From Gammaproteobacteria bacterium (GTDB taxonomy: Bacteria; Pseudomonadota; Gammaproteobacteria; Thiohalospirales; Thiohalospiraceae), in contig WFXP01000019.1 of assembly GCA_015490535.1 (NCBI GenBank), positions 1-32,909 on the forward strand: a stretch of DNA of 32,909 nt. Reading direction: 5' to 3'. How positions within the stretch are numbered: the stretch's first letter is position 1; every line of letters begins with the position of its first letter. Of this stretch, positions 1-8,102 are shown piece by piece. Position numbers and translations under genes: made by a program. The notes beneath the pieces were generated by a model. The model was not told the origin of the DNA, did no database searches, and worked only from the letters and a program-made list of their open reading frames with translations.

Positions 1-66
1 ATTAAGGAGTATCTGGAGCATCATTTTGAGCCCAGGGTGGATGACAACTTCCGGACTGAAGCTTGA
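1..66 (+). pseudogene. C-terminal end of an IS200/IS605-type transposase (cut by window edge)
   Basis: Reading from base 1 gives 21 residues ending EPRVDDNFRTEA and a TGA at 64-66. The sequence resembles the tail of small Y1 (HUH) transposases of the IS200/IS605 group. A perfect 8-bp hairpin of the kind these enzymes recognise follows at 113-132, which supports the assignment. The catalytic part lies outside the window, so it cannot be told whether the gene is intact or broken; it is listed as a fragment only because the window cuts it. The family call rests on a short stretch plus the hairpin. Confidence 0.5.
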
Positions 67-140
67 ACGGGTCTTTTGACCCGTATCCGGACTTTCAGTC
101 CATAAAACGAACCCACCAGCTTTAGCTGGTGGTTGTTGAG
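67..140 (+). mobile_element. Right end of the IS200/IS605-type element (three hairpins)
   Basis: Three consecutive hairpins follow the transposase stop: 68-83 (CGGGTC, TTTT loop, GACCCG), 89-101 (GGACT, TTC, AGTCC) and 113-132 (CCACCAGC, TTTA, GCTGGTGG). The last is followed by TTGTTGAG. IS200/IS605 elements have no terminal inverted repeats and use such subterminal hairpins for single-strand cleavage. The exact end, near 140, is an estimate. Confidence 0.5.
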
Positions 141-223
141 TACCTTGAAAGTAGGTTGACCCGAGGCCCGGGGTTCACGGATAATCCATCCGACATACAC
201 CTTTCGGGCATATAGCGCCTGAT

Positions 224-255
224 GGCTCCAACCGGACGAGAATGGAGCCTTTTCT
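224..255 (+). terminator. Possible Rho-independent terminator
   Basis: GGCTCCA (224-230) pairs with TGGAGCC (243-249) across a 12-nt loop and is followed by TTTTCT (250-255). It would stop transcription leaving the insertion element before the c-di-GMP gene. The stem is only 7 bp and the U-tract short, so the call is moderate. Confidence 0.45.
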
Positions 256-612
256 CTGCACAGCACACAGGACGCCAGACAAAGCCGGTATTCAACGAGC
301 CGCTGCAGCGGGCGTGCGCCGCTGCCGGTGGGCGGGACGCCACAGGGGCGCTCCGGTCGGCTGGAGCGGCCGTCTTCCGGCGCAAACAAGGAAAACGATT
401 GGGGGGGACCACTATGGATAAGGCGGAAATTCCGAGACGATACAACAAGATAGAGATCGAAACGCCCCTGGCCGACCACGGCCTGGCGGCTGCCGCACCC
501 GCCTTCTCCGGAGCAACGTGCAAACGCCTCGGGAGAAGCCGGGCTTCCCCAACCACCGGGAAGGTGGGGGCCGATACACGGCAGAATCAACCGGACTGAC
601 CAGGATCCGCCA
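256..612. other. Non-coding stretch upstream of the c-di-GMP enzyme gene
   Basis: No convincing gene is visible. Open frames exist on both strands, but they overlap each other, are rich in Arg, Pro and Ala, and match nothing recognisable. The stretch contains a perfect CCGCTGCAGCGG palindrome near 301-312 and other GC-rich inverted repeats. A c-di-GMP (GEMM) riboswitch was looked for because of the downstream gene; its conserved core was not found. The promoter of the 613 gene presumably lies here but could not be pinpointed. Confidence 0.4.
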
Positions 613-3432
613 ATGCAGCTTTCACTCTCGCTCAAGAAAGCCTGGTATGGATTGATCCTGCTCACCAGCTTTGTCCCTGTATCACTATTGCTGCTATGGG
701 GCGGATCATTCTACTATAACCTTCTGTTGAACAAAGCGTTACAGCAGGCCGACCACCTTCGGGAGCTGGCCACCGCGCGCGTCGAGCAAGAGGTGTCGAG
801 ACTGCTCACGCTGCTGCAGAACAAGAGCGATCCCATGGCCTACACCCTGGCCCCGAAGCGCACCACCGATCGACAGCTCCTGGACGAGCTCTTCAACAAA
901 ATGATGGAGCGGGAGCCGGCGCTTGACAGGCTGTTGCTGCTGAACCGGGACGGAAGAATCGTCGCTGCCCTCAAGCGTAACTCCCCTCTCGATCCGCTGG
1001 GGCAGAGGCGGCTCTGGGCCAGCACCGCCGATATGCCACCCGAGATCGAAATACCCTTTACCGGCCAACCCTACATTGGTCCGGTGGAGAAACTTGGCGG
1101 AGACTACCTGTTCACCATGGCGGTTCCCATCGGGCCGGCACAGTCTCCGCTGGCGGTTCTGCTTGCCGATATCGATGCCAACGCCCTGTGGCGACCGCTC
1201 ATGGAGCACCTGAACCAGGTGACCACCTACAAGATCGTCAGTTATCTGATCGACAAGGAGGGAACCCTGCTCAGCAGCATCGACAGCGTTGGAAACCTTG
1301 GGAAAAAACTCCACCACCTCCCAATAGTGTCAGCTTTCATGGCCGGTAACAGATGGGACTCGACACGGGTCTACCAAGGGATAAAGGGCCAGCCGGTTTA
1401 CGGCACCCTGGTGACGGTCGAGGGAATGAACTGGGGAATGGTGTCCGAGATAGAGCGGGAGCAGATGGTGGCTCCAATCCGCCACAACATGTTCAAAATG
1501 CTGGTTGGGGTCACCGCTGCGGTGATGCCGTTCGTCTGGCTCGGACTCATCCTGGTTTATCGGATCAACAGGCCTCTCCGCGCGCTCTCGGCAGACTTCG
1601 CGCGGGTGGGAAAGCAGGACTACCGCCCTTCCAAGGTGTCGTCATCGCTCAAGGAGATGAAGTCTCTGGTGGCCGGCTTCAATCACATGATATCGGAGAT
1701 CGAAAAATCGCAACGGGATCTCAAGAGAGCGGCTGTAGTGTTCAAAAACACTTCGGAAGGGATCGTCATCACCGACTCGCAACACAGGATTGTCGCCGTT
1801 AACCGGGCTTTTACCCAGATTACCGGTTATACCGCCGAAGAGGTGCTGGGGAAAAATCCGTCACTGCTGCAATCAGGGCGTCACGACAAATCGTTTTTCC
1901 AGGCCATGTGGCAATCTCTCAACGAGACCGGCCAGTGGCAGGGAGAGATCTGGAACCGCAGAAAAAACGGCCAGATTTATCCGGAACTGCTAACCATAAA
2001 CGTGGTACCGGATCAGGATGGGAAGACCGCCCACCATGTAGGAATCTTCAGTGATATAAGTCAGATCAAGGAGACCGAGTACAAACTGGCACACCTCGCC
2101 CACCATGACCCGCTGACCGAGCTCCCTAACCGGCTGCTGTTTCATGACCGCCTGGAGCAGGCGGTGCTTCGTGCCCAGCGCGAAGGCAGTCGCATAGCCA
2201 TACTGTTCCTGGATCTGGACAGGTTCAAGAACATCAACGACTCCATGGGTCACACCAAAGGTGATGTTCTGTTGCAGCGGGTTGCGGAGAGGCTCAGGGA
2301 GGCGATGCGCGCAGAGGACACCATTGCGCGCCTCGGTGGCGATGAGTTTGTGCTGATTGTCGAGACGCTGAAGGGCCGGGAGGATGCCGCCGCGGTGGCG
2401 AAACACATACTGGCCCGGTTCGACCGCCCCTTCTGCCTGGAGGGACAGGAGGTGTTTGTCGACGCCAGCATCGGGATCAGCCTCTATCCGGATGACGGCA
2501 AGGATACCCAGACGCTGGTCCGCAACGCGGATGCCGCGATGTACCGCGCCAAAGGGGAGGGGCGGGACAATTTCCAGTTCTACACGCGCGAGCTGACCGT
2601 GTACGCCACTGAACGTCTGACCCTGGAAAACCAGCTGCGTCGGGCGCTGGAGCGGAACGAGTTCGAGCTCTACTACCAACCCCAGTTCTCGTTAAAGAAC
2701 GGTGGCCGCCTCGATGGAGTCGAGGCGCTAATCCGCTGGCAGCAATCCGAACAGGGCCTCATACTCCCCGACAGGTTCATCCCGGTAGCGGAAGAGACCG
2801 GCTTGATCGTCCCCATCGGTGAATGGGTGCTGCGTAGGGCATGTGCCCAGCACCAGTCCTGGGTAACGGCTGGATATCGCCCCGTCCGGATGGCCGTGAA
2901 CCTTTCTGCACGCCAGTTCCACCACCCTGATCTAATCAGTACGGTAACAGCCATTCTGGATGAGACCGGAATACCGCCCTCCTGCCTTGAGCTGGAGCTG
3001 ACCGAGAGCATTATCATGCGTGACGCGGAGAGCACCATCAGGATGCTGCATGAGTTGAGAGATATGGGTATAACCCTGTCCATAGATGATTTCGGTACCG
3101 GATACTCATCTCTCAGCTACATGAAGCGGTTCCCGATAAACCGCCTGAAGATTGACCAGTCATTCGTGCGCGACATCACCAATGGCAGGTCCGACGCGGC
3201 GATGATAGTCCCTATCATCGCCCTGGGCCACAGCATGAAACTCCAGGTACTAGCGGAGGGGGTAGAGATAGAGGAGCAGCTGATATACCTGGAGAAACAG
3301 GGGTGTGATGAGGCGCAGGGGTACATATACAGCGGCCCCATCACACCGGTTGAAATGGAGAGATTCCTGGAGCGGAACAGGGTGGTGGAGCATGGCCCGC
3401 AGCGGAGAAAGTCTTGCCGCCTGGAGAGGTAA
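613..3432 (+). CDS. Membrane sensor-HAMP-PAS-GGDEF-EAL c-di-GMP synthase/phosphodiesterase
   Basis: A 939-residue inner-membrane protein that should make and/or break c-di-GMP in response to a periplasmic signal. A transmembrane helix (about 12-34) and a second one (about 295-317) enclose a roughly 260-residue periplasmic region resembling a Cache sensor. A HAMP linker (about 318-365), a PAS domain (about 372-486), GGDEF (about 492-655) and EAL (about 675-925) follow. The GGDEF motif is intact at 575-579, and an inhibitory RxxD site (RAED) ends five residues before it. The EAL motif is intact at 704-706, and the LELTES, DDFGTGYSSL and KIDQSFV motifs expected of active phosphodiesterases are present. 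Both activities are therefore possible; which dominates cannot be read from sequence. An AGGA sits upstream of the chosen ATG. It ends 17 bp from the convergent acyltransferase gene and shares no operon with it. Confidence 0.93.
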   Translation: MQLSLSLKKAWYGLILLTSFVPVSLLLLWGGSFYYNLLLNKALQQADHLRELATARVEQEVSRLLTLLQNKSDPMAYTLAPKRTTDRQLLDELFNKMMEREPALDRLLLLNRDGRIVAALKRNSPLDPLGQRRLWASTADMPPEIEIPFTGQPYIGPVEKLGGDYLFTMAVPIGPAQSPLAVLLADIDANALWRPLMEHLNQVTTYKIVSYLIDKEGTLLSSIDSVGNLGKKLHHLPIVSAFMAGNRWDSTRVYQGIKGQPVYGTLVTVEGMNWGMVSEIEREQMVAPIRHNMFKMLVGVTAAVMPFVWLGLILVYRINRPLRALSADFARVGKQDYRPSKVSSSLKEMKSLVAGFNHMISEIEKSQRDLKRAAVVFKNTSEGIVITDSQHRIVAVNRAFTQITGYTAEEVLGKNPSLLQSGRHDKSFFQAMWQSLNETGQWQGEIWNRRKNGQIYPELLTINVVPDQDGKTAHHVGIFSDISQIKETEYKLAHLAHHDPLTELPNRLLFHDRLEQAVLRAQREGSRIAILFLDLDRFKNINDSMGHTKGDVLLQRVAERLREAMRAEDTIARLGGDEFVLIVETLKGREDAAAVAKHILARFDRPFCLEGQEVFVDASIGISLYPDDGKDTQTLVRNADAAMYRAKGEGRDNFQFYTRELTVYATERLTLENQLRRALERNEFELYYQPQFSLKNGGRLDGVEALIRWQQSEQGLILPDRFIPVAEETGLIVPIGEWVLRRACAQHQSWVTAGYRPVRMAVNLSARQFHHPDLISTVTAILDETGIPPSCLELELTESIIMRDAESTIRMLHELRDMGITLSIDDFGTGYSSLSYMKRFPINRLKIDQSFVRDITNGRSDAAMIVPIIALGHSMKLQVLAEGVEIEEQLIYLEKQGCDEAQGYIYSGPITPVEMERFLERNRVVEHGPQRRKSCRLER

Positions 3433-3449
3433 GCCGCAGGGCACATCGC

Positions 3450-4004
3450 TCAGACAATATACCCTACCCCGTCGCTCATCCTGCGATTCATCTCCTGCTT
3501 CATTGCGGCGGTCACGCCACTGTCCACGGTATACTCCTCTCCGAAAAGGGGGCTGCTCTCCATCTCACGCCGCCTGCGGGAGAGGAACTCGTCGATGGTG
3601 CAGAGAACCCTGGCGGGATTTCCGGCAGCGACGTGACCGGCCGGAACGTCGCGCGTCACCACACTGCCAGCTCCTACCACCACGTCGTCCCCGATGGTGA
3701 CACCAGGGAGGATGATCGATCCGGCACCGATGAACACCCTGTTCCCGATCCTGACCTTCGCTATCCTGGTATATCCAAGATACCTCTTGGTGCTTGCATC
3801 GTGGGCCAGGATATGCACCCTCGGGGCCAGGGTGACATCGTCGCCGATGGTGATGTGCCAGGTGTGTGCGTAGTCGATGATCACACCATCCAGCATACTG
3901 AAGTTCTTTCCAACCACCAGCCCCCGCTCGACACGCACACCAACGGGATCCACGGGAAAGAGCAGGCGATACAGCTTGCGGGCCATATTTGAAATACGAT
4001 CCAT
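3450..4004 (-). CDS. Left-handed beta-helix (hexapeptide) acyltransferase
   Basis: 184 residues containing consecutive hexapeptide repeats (about 52-130, such as IGNRVFIGAGS and IGDDVVVGAGS), which form the left-handed beta-helix of trimeric O- or N-acetyltransferases. The pattern AHDAS (H68-D69) matches the catalytic His region of the maltose/galactoside and WcaF-like acetyltransferases. The AGNPARV motif that closes the helix is present at about 127-133. The acceptor is unknown; a sugar or polysaccharide precursor is the usual substrate. The start is supported by GAGGAG five bases upstream. The gene is isolated: it converges on the c-di-GMP enzyme and is separated from the next minus-strand gene by 125 bp that contains an element remnant. 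Confidence 0.85.
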   Translation of the reverse strand: MDRISNMARKLYRLLFPVDPVGVRVERGLVVGKNFSMLDGVIIDYAHTWHITIGDDVTLAPRVHILAHDASTKRYLGYTRIAKVRIGNRVFIGAGSIILPGVTIGDDVVVGAGSVVTRDVPAGHVAAGNPARVLCTIDEFLSRRRREMESSPLFGEEYTVDSGVTAAMKQEMNRRMSDGVGYIV

Positions 4005-4081
4005 TGTCTCTCCTCAAGGTCCAGCGGATTCAATTCACCCGTTGCACTGGCGAGTTGAATCTGCGTCCCTTTTTGTCAATC

Positions 4082-4106
4082 CGCCCACACGATTTTGGGG
4101 AAGAAC
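4082..4106. repeat. Truncated end of the palindromic element found at 10402 and 11375
   Basis: The run CGCCCACACGATTTTGGGG plus AAG matches the outer end of the copy at 11375-11645 (CGCCCACACGATTTG, then AGGAAG) almost base for base, with one extra T. The upstream TTTTGTCAAT weakly matches the element's TTTGCCATT. The rest of the element is absent, so this is probably a decayed or recombined remnant. Confidence 0.6.
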
Positions 4107-4129
4107 CACACCAGAAAAGTTCGGCCCCG

Positions 4130-4537
4130 TCAAGGGACTCTGGTCACCGCGCAGCGTCCCGTGGCTATCTTGGTACCGCTTTCGTCACCAACATCTGCAA
4201 CCAATTCGATGTGGAAATCGAACCAGTTGTTATCGGAAGGGCCAAACCGGTAAACCACCGATCCGTCCGCCAGATCCTGCTGGCTAAACCTGTCGACACC
4301 GGCACCCGGGTTTCCCAGGATGATCATCTCCGCTTCTCCCAGGGATTCTCTGTCTATCACGTACCGTATCTTGCAGAGGGGATGGGCGAGAGACGACATT
4401 TTCAGAAAATTGTTTTCGTTCAATTCACCCTGTGTAGCGGAGGCCGGAGCCCGGAGATTTATACTGTAGCGAACCATCCCATCGACTACGGTTATGCTTG
4501 GTATGCCGAAATTCATCAAAATATTACCAGTTGGCAT
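4130..4537 (-). CDS. Small protein of unknown function (135 aa)
   Basis: Not recognised. The 135 residues have alternating hydrophobic residues suggesting a mostly beta fold, no signal peptide and no membrane segment, with two Cys (in LCKIRY and GRCAV). A strong GAGGAG lies seven bases upstream of the ATG, and the coding composition resembles its neighbours, which supports a real gene. It lies downstream of the FecR-barrel gene, but a hairpin at 4557-4589 separates them, so it may be its own transcript. It is not visibly homologous to the other orphan at 11703-12086. Confidence 0.65.
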   Translation of the reverse strand: MPTGNILMNFGIPSITVVDGMVRYSINLRAPASATQGELNENNFLKMSSLAHPLCKIRYVIDRESLGEAEMIILGNPGAGVDRFSQQDLADGSVVYRFGPSDNNWFDFHIELVADVGDESGTKIATGRCAVTRVP

Positions 4538-4556
4538 TGGTCATCTCCTCTTTCAC

Positions 4557-4589
4557 TTGAAAACAAAGATCGCGCATCGAACCATGCGC
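4557..4589 (-). terminator. Probable terminator after the FecR-barrel gene
   Basis: On the minus strand, GCGCAT and ATGCGC (4584-4589 and 4572-4577) form a 6-bp stem with a 6-nt loop, followed by GATCTTTGTTTT. It lies just after the stop of the 4606-8013 gene. The T-tract is interrupted, so strength is uncertain. Confidence 0.45.
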
Positions 4590-4605
4590 TCCCAGTGGTC
4601 GTCTG

Positions 4606-7600
4606 CTACAGTTCCAGGGACAATCTGAGCAGAACATTGCGCCCGGGCAGCAGCGACGACCTAATCGGCTCGTTTATGTAGAAGTTGCGGTCCTGATACC
4701 TGAACCATCTGTCGAAAAGGTTGGTAACCACAACTGACACCACACCCCGTGAGCCGGAAAAACGGTAGCCCAGCTCGGCGTCGAGTAGCGCGAAAGCGCT
4801 CCTGAATTTTTCGCCGCCAGAGATAACCGACTGGTCCACGCCGATCGCCCTGGCCGAGGCAAACAGGCCACCCGGGGCATGGAAACGGATGCTCAAATCC
4901 AGCCGCCCCTCGTCGATTCCCTCCACCGCCCAGAGATCCTCCGCCCCGTCCACGGCAAGGCTGTCCAGAAGCAGTTCCGACCCCAGGGCGATGTTGGGCG
5001 GCAACAACCAGTTCAGATAGGCACGCAGCGAACGCTCCCGTTGCCCGATTCGGTAGGTCCGATCTTCATCCGCCCCGAAGGCTGGAACATCGCTATCTCT
5101 GTCGAGCAGCTCGATGCCGGCAAACAACCGGTGCCGCGAACGGTAGTCGATGGCCGCAGCGGTGAAGCGGCTATCGGTTGCCGCATAGTTGTCATATACC
5201 TGATTGAATCCCAGGATCTGGGTCGGCTCGAGGGAGGGTATGCGAAATGGTGAGCGGCGTAGCTGGCGGAAGGTGGACAGGCGCAGCAGCAGCCCGTCGT
5301 TCGGCTGCCACGCCAGGCCAAGTTTCGGATTCGGGTTCCGGTAGCTGCCCAGCAACCGGCTGGAGAAATCGTCATAACTAGCCCCAAGCAGTAGATGGTA
5401 GTGGGGGCCAACTTCCCAATTCAGGTAGAAATAGGCGTTGTCGTGCCTGATCTCCTCAGTGTACCTCTTTTCCGGGACCTCCACGGTCAATATCCCGCCA
5501 TAAGTGGCGCTCTCCCGCTTCGACACGGCGTAGTCCTGCGTGAACGTACCGGCGCCGGCAACCATGTTCAGCCGCTCACCACTCTTCAGATACTGGAGTT
5601 CGAGCAGCTCCCCGCTGGAGGAGCTGCTCTCCTCCCGTTCGATCAGGGCGCTCTCCGTTTGCCGGGAGTCGTTGTTCCGGTCCAGCTCCCACTGCCGGCT
5701 GGCGGAGAGGAGCAGGTTCCTTCCGCCGGCCAATCTCGAGAGGAGGCCCAACCGCAGGATATCGGTATCGATCTCCCTGCTCCGGCCGGGCCGATGAGTG
5801 CCATCGAAACGCATCTCGATGTCACCGTAGCCGGCATCCCTTCGCCGCCCTTCCAACTGTACGCTTGCAGCAGGGGAAAGGCGCCGCTGGAGGAAAAGAT
5901 TGCTGAGCCGCAGGCGCTGGCCGCCGTTCTGCCACATGCCATCGGTTTGGTACTCCAGGGTACCGATGCTGTAGGAAAAACGGCCGCGGACTCCGTCGAT
6001 CTCCAGTTCCCCGGCCCGGGTGCCATGGCTGCCATACAGGGTGTCGATGCCGAGGTGCGTTCCGTCACGCAGGAACAGGGAGCCGTATTCGCCATAGCCG
6101 GCGGTGAGGGCCGTGCCGGTCTCCAGGTCGCGCAGTTTTTCCTCTCCCAGGAGGGGTTGATAGGGGCGGGTATTCAATGGCTGCAGAAGCAGGGACTGCA
6201 GCAGCTCGCTGACGCGCGCCATCTCATGCCGCGGGATCCCCACATAGGAATCGGCCAGCAACCGATGGGAACTGAAGTTTGCGGGATCCTTGCGCAGTGA
6301 TCTCCACCCCTCCAGCTGCGCTACCCGTCCGAAGCCGAGATCGCGATAGATGCGCCCCACCCCTGCACTTCTGGTGGCCAGATCCTCGTCCAGCAGCAGA
6401 CGGGAGCGATACACCGCGCGGTTGTCATTGAGCCGGATGGATCGATTCAGATCCCACGCAGCCTCCACGGAGCGATTCCGCGCCTGCTTGCGTAACGCAT
6501 CGTACAGCCATGGGGTGGGATCGTTCGGGTCCAGCTGCTTCGCCAGGCGAAACTGGGTGGCGGCGCTGTCGTCGCGCCCCTCCTCCTGGTACGCCTTGCC
6601 CAGATAGCTGCGCAACAGGGAGTCCATCGGGCTCAACATCACCGCCAGTTCCATCTGTTCCCGGCCCGCCGCCAGCTCTCCTCCATGGATCAGAGCCAGC
6701 CCCAACCCAAGGCGTGGCAGTGGCGCGGCCTGATCCAGCCGGATCGCCTTGGTGAAATCCCGCCGGGCCTCTTCGGTTTCACCCCGCACCAGATGAACGA
6801 ATCCCAAGGCGTTCCAGGAGCCGGCCAGGCCGGGAGCAACGGCGACGGCCTCCTCGGCCGCCGCCAACGACCGCGCCGGTTCGCCTCGCATCAGCCACAG
6901 CTCCGCCAGCCGCACTCTGGCCAGGCCGTTGCCTGGTTCGAGATCAACCGCGCGTTGTGCGCTTTCCAGTGCCTGACCGATCTCGAAGCGCGCCTGATGG
7001 GCGTAAGAGAGAGCAATATGGGGGACGGGTGATTGAGGGTCCAGATCGACCGCCCGTTGCGCCAAGGCGAACGCCTCCTTCCGCCGGCCGATCGCCAGGA
7101 GGATGATCGATTGGAGTGCCACCGCCTCTCCTCCTGAGGGGTGAAACTCGAGGCTTCGGGAAATGCTCTGCCGGGCTTCGTCGATCCTTCCGACCAACAA
7201 CTGCATGGCGGCGCGCACATTGAAATATCGTGCATCGCGATACACTTCGGCCACATCATCGAGACGCGCCAGCGCCCCGCTCACGTCCCCCTCGGCATAG
7301 CGCCGCAGCGCCTCCCGGAACGGTTCCAGAGTGGCCAGTCGCGGATAGGCGGAGACGGCAGGGCTCAATAGTGGAGGGTAGTAAATCGCCCACTGAACCG
7401 CATTTTCGGGGTGAATCACCAGATGCGGCCGCGGCGCCTCCCCGGCTGAGGTAAACGCCCCCTGTCCGGCGGTCAACGACACCGCCCCGAGATTATTCAC
7501 GACCTGAACCTTGCCTTCCATCACCCAGGTGGAGGAACGGGAAGCAGAGAGAGCCACCACCAGTTCAGTGCCTTCGATGGCTGCTGTATCGAACGGAGTC

Positions 7601-8013
7601 CGGATCTCGAGCCGGCCGGCGGTGCGGCTGATGAGATGCAGGGCGCCGCGCACCAAATCGATCCAGCTCGATTTCCGCCCGGCTGCATCCGGCAGGGTGA
7701 GGGTGGAGCCCCCCTCCAGGCGCAGCAGTGTATGGCCGTCGAACCGGATTGCGGCCCGGCCATAGCGTTCCACCCGAACCATATCCCCGGCGCAGAGAGG
7801 TTGGTCGACGGTCATCCTCCGCCAGCGGGTGCTGCCCCGCCGCTTGAGCTCCACCGCGCCCTGCAGAGAGACCACCCGGGCCAGCTGCCGTCCGCATTCG
7901 TCAGCGGTCGCCACCCTGACAAACAGAAGGATCAGGCCAGCGCACACACCGGCCCACAGCAACGCGGATGGTCCACCTGTAGATCGTATCCGGTAGTAGA
8001 AACTGCACTCCAT
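4606..8013 (-). CDS. FecR domain-TPR-outer membrane beta-barrel fusion protein
   Basis: An 1135-residue envelope protein. A signal segment (about 16-37, cleavage likely after ATA) leads into a FecR-type domain (about 45-195). At least eight tetratricopeptide repeats follow (about 230-530; for example the A.RAVDLDP repeats). The C-terminal half (about 600-1135) is rich in alternating aromatic/hydrophobic strands and includes NPKLGLAWQP and VVVTNLFDRWF, typical of TonB-dependent-receptor-like barrels. It ends in Leu rather than the usual Phe. No N-terminal plug or TonB box is recognised. FecR domains normally relay or sense envelope state, and TPRs bind protein partners. The likely product is an outer-membrane barrel with a periplasmic sensing and scaffold arm; its ligand is unknown. 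It starts 89 bp after the cyclase stop on the same strand, with AAGGAAA before the ATG, so the two are probably co-transcribed. Confidence 0.82.
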   Translation of the reverse strand: MECSFYYRIRSTGGPSALLWAGVCAGLILLFVRVATADECGRQLARVVSLQGAVELKRRGSTRWRRMTVDQPLCAGDMVRVERYGRAAIRFDGHTLLRLEGGSTLTLPDAAGRKSSWIDLVRGALHLISRTAGRLEIRTPFDTAAIEGTELVVALSASRSSTWVMEGKVQVVNNLGAVSLTAGQGAFTSAGEAPRPHLVIHPENAVQWAIYYPPLLSPAVSAYPRLATLEPFREALRRYAEGDVSGALARLDDVAEVYRDARYFNVRAAMQLLVGRIDEARQSISRSLEFHPSGGEAVALQSIILLAIGRRKEAFALAQRAVDLDPQSPVPHIALSYAHQARFEIGQALESAQRAVDLEPGNGLARVRLAELWLMRGEPARSLAAAEEAVAVAPGLAGSWNALGFVHLVRGETEEARRDFTKAIRLDQAAPLPRLGLGLALIHGGELAAGREQMELAVMLSPMDSLLRSYLGKAYQEEGRDDSAATQFRLAKQLDPNDPTPWLYDALRKQARNRSVEAAWDLNRSIRLNDNRAVYRSRLLLDEDLATRSAGVGRIYRDLGFGRVAQLEGWRSLRKDPANFSSHRLLADSYVGIPRHEMARVSELLQSLLLQPLNTRPYQPLLGEEKLRDLETGTALTAGYGEYGSLFLRDGTHLGIDTLYGSHGTRAGELEIDGVRGRFSYSIGTLEYQTDGMWQNGGQRLRLSNLFLQRRLSPAASVQLEGRRRDAGYGDIEMRFDGTHRPGRSREIDTDILRLGLLSRLAGGRNLLLSASRQWELDRNNDSRQTESALIEREESSSSSGELLELQYLKSGERLNMVAGAGTFTQDYAVSKRESATYGGILTVEVPEKRYTEEIRHDNAYFYLNWEVGPHYHLLLGASYDDFSSRLLGSYRNPNPKLGLAWQPNDGLLLRLSTFRQLRRSPFRIPSLEPTQILGFNQVYDNYAATDSRFTAAAIDYRSRHRLFAGIELLDRDSDVPAFGADEDRTYRIGQRERSLRAYLNWLLPPNIALGSELLLDSLAVDGAEDLWAVEGIDEGRLDLSIRFHAPGGLFASARAIGVDQSVISGGEKFRSAFALLDAELGYRFSGSRGVVSVVVTNLFDRWFRYQDRNFYINEPIRSSLLPGRNVLLRLSLEL

Positions 8014-8102
8014 TGGAAGTATTTCCTTGTATTACCACCTAATTGTAGAGCATCTGCAGGTGGCAAAAATGTAACCATTCACACACCCGGATGGTGAATA
8101 GG
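8014..8102 (-). promoter_or_regulatory. Cyclase-FecR intergenic spacer with an inverted repeat
   Basis: The 89-bp spacer has ATTCAC and GTGAAT half-sites 11 bases apart (about 8074-8096) and, on the minus strand, a TACAAT box about 30 bases before the ATG without a convincing -35. It could carry a secondary promoter or an operator for the downstream gene; the half-site spacing does not match the classic CRP site. Weak evidence. Confidence 0.25.

Noticed and set aside
122-599. Overlapping open frames on both strands upstream of the c-di-GMP gene
   Set aside because: They overlap each other, have Arg/Pro/Ala-rich shadow-like composition, no convincing ribosome sites and no recognisable motif.
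256-612. A c-di-GMP riboswitch upstream of the GGDEF-EAL gene
   Set aside because: Fragments such as GGACGC and AAAGCC occur, but the conserved GEMM core and the GGTAGGT-type receptor segment are missing.
8070-8100. A classic CRP site in the cyclase-FecR spacer
   Set aside because: A TGTGA half-site occurs on the minus strand, but no TCACA partner lies at the proper distance.
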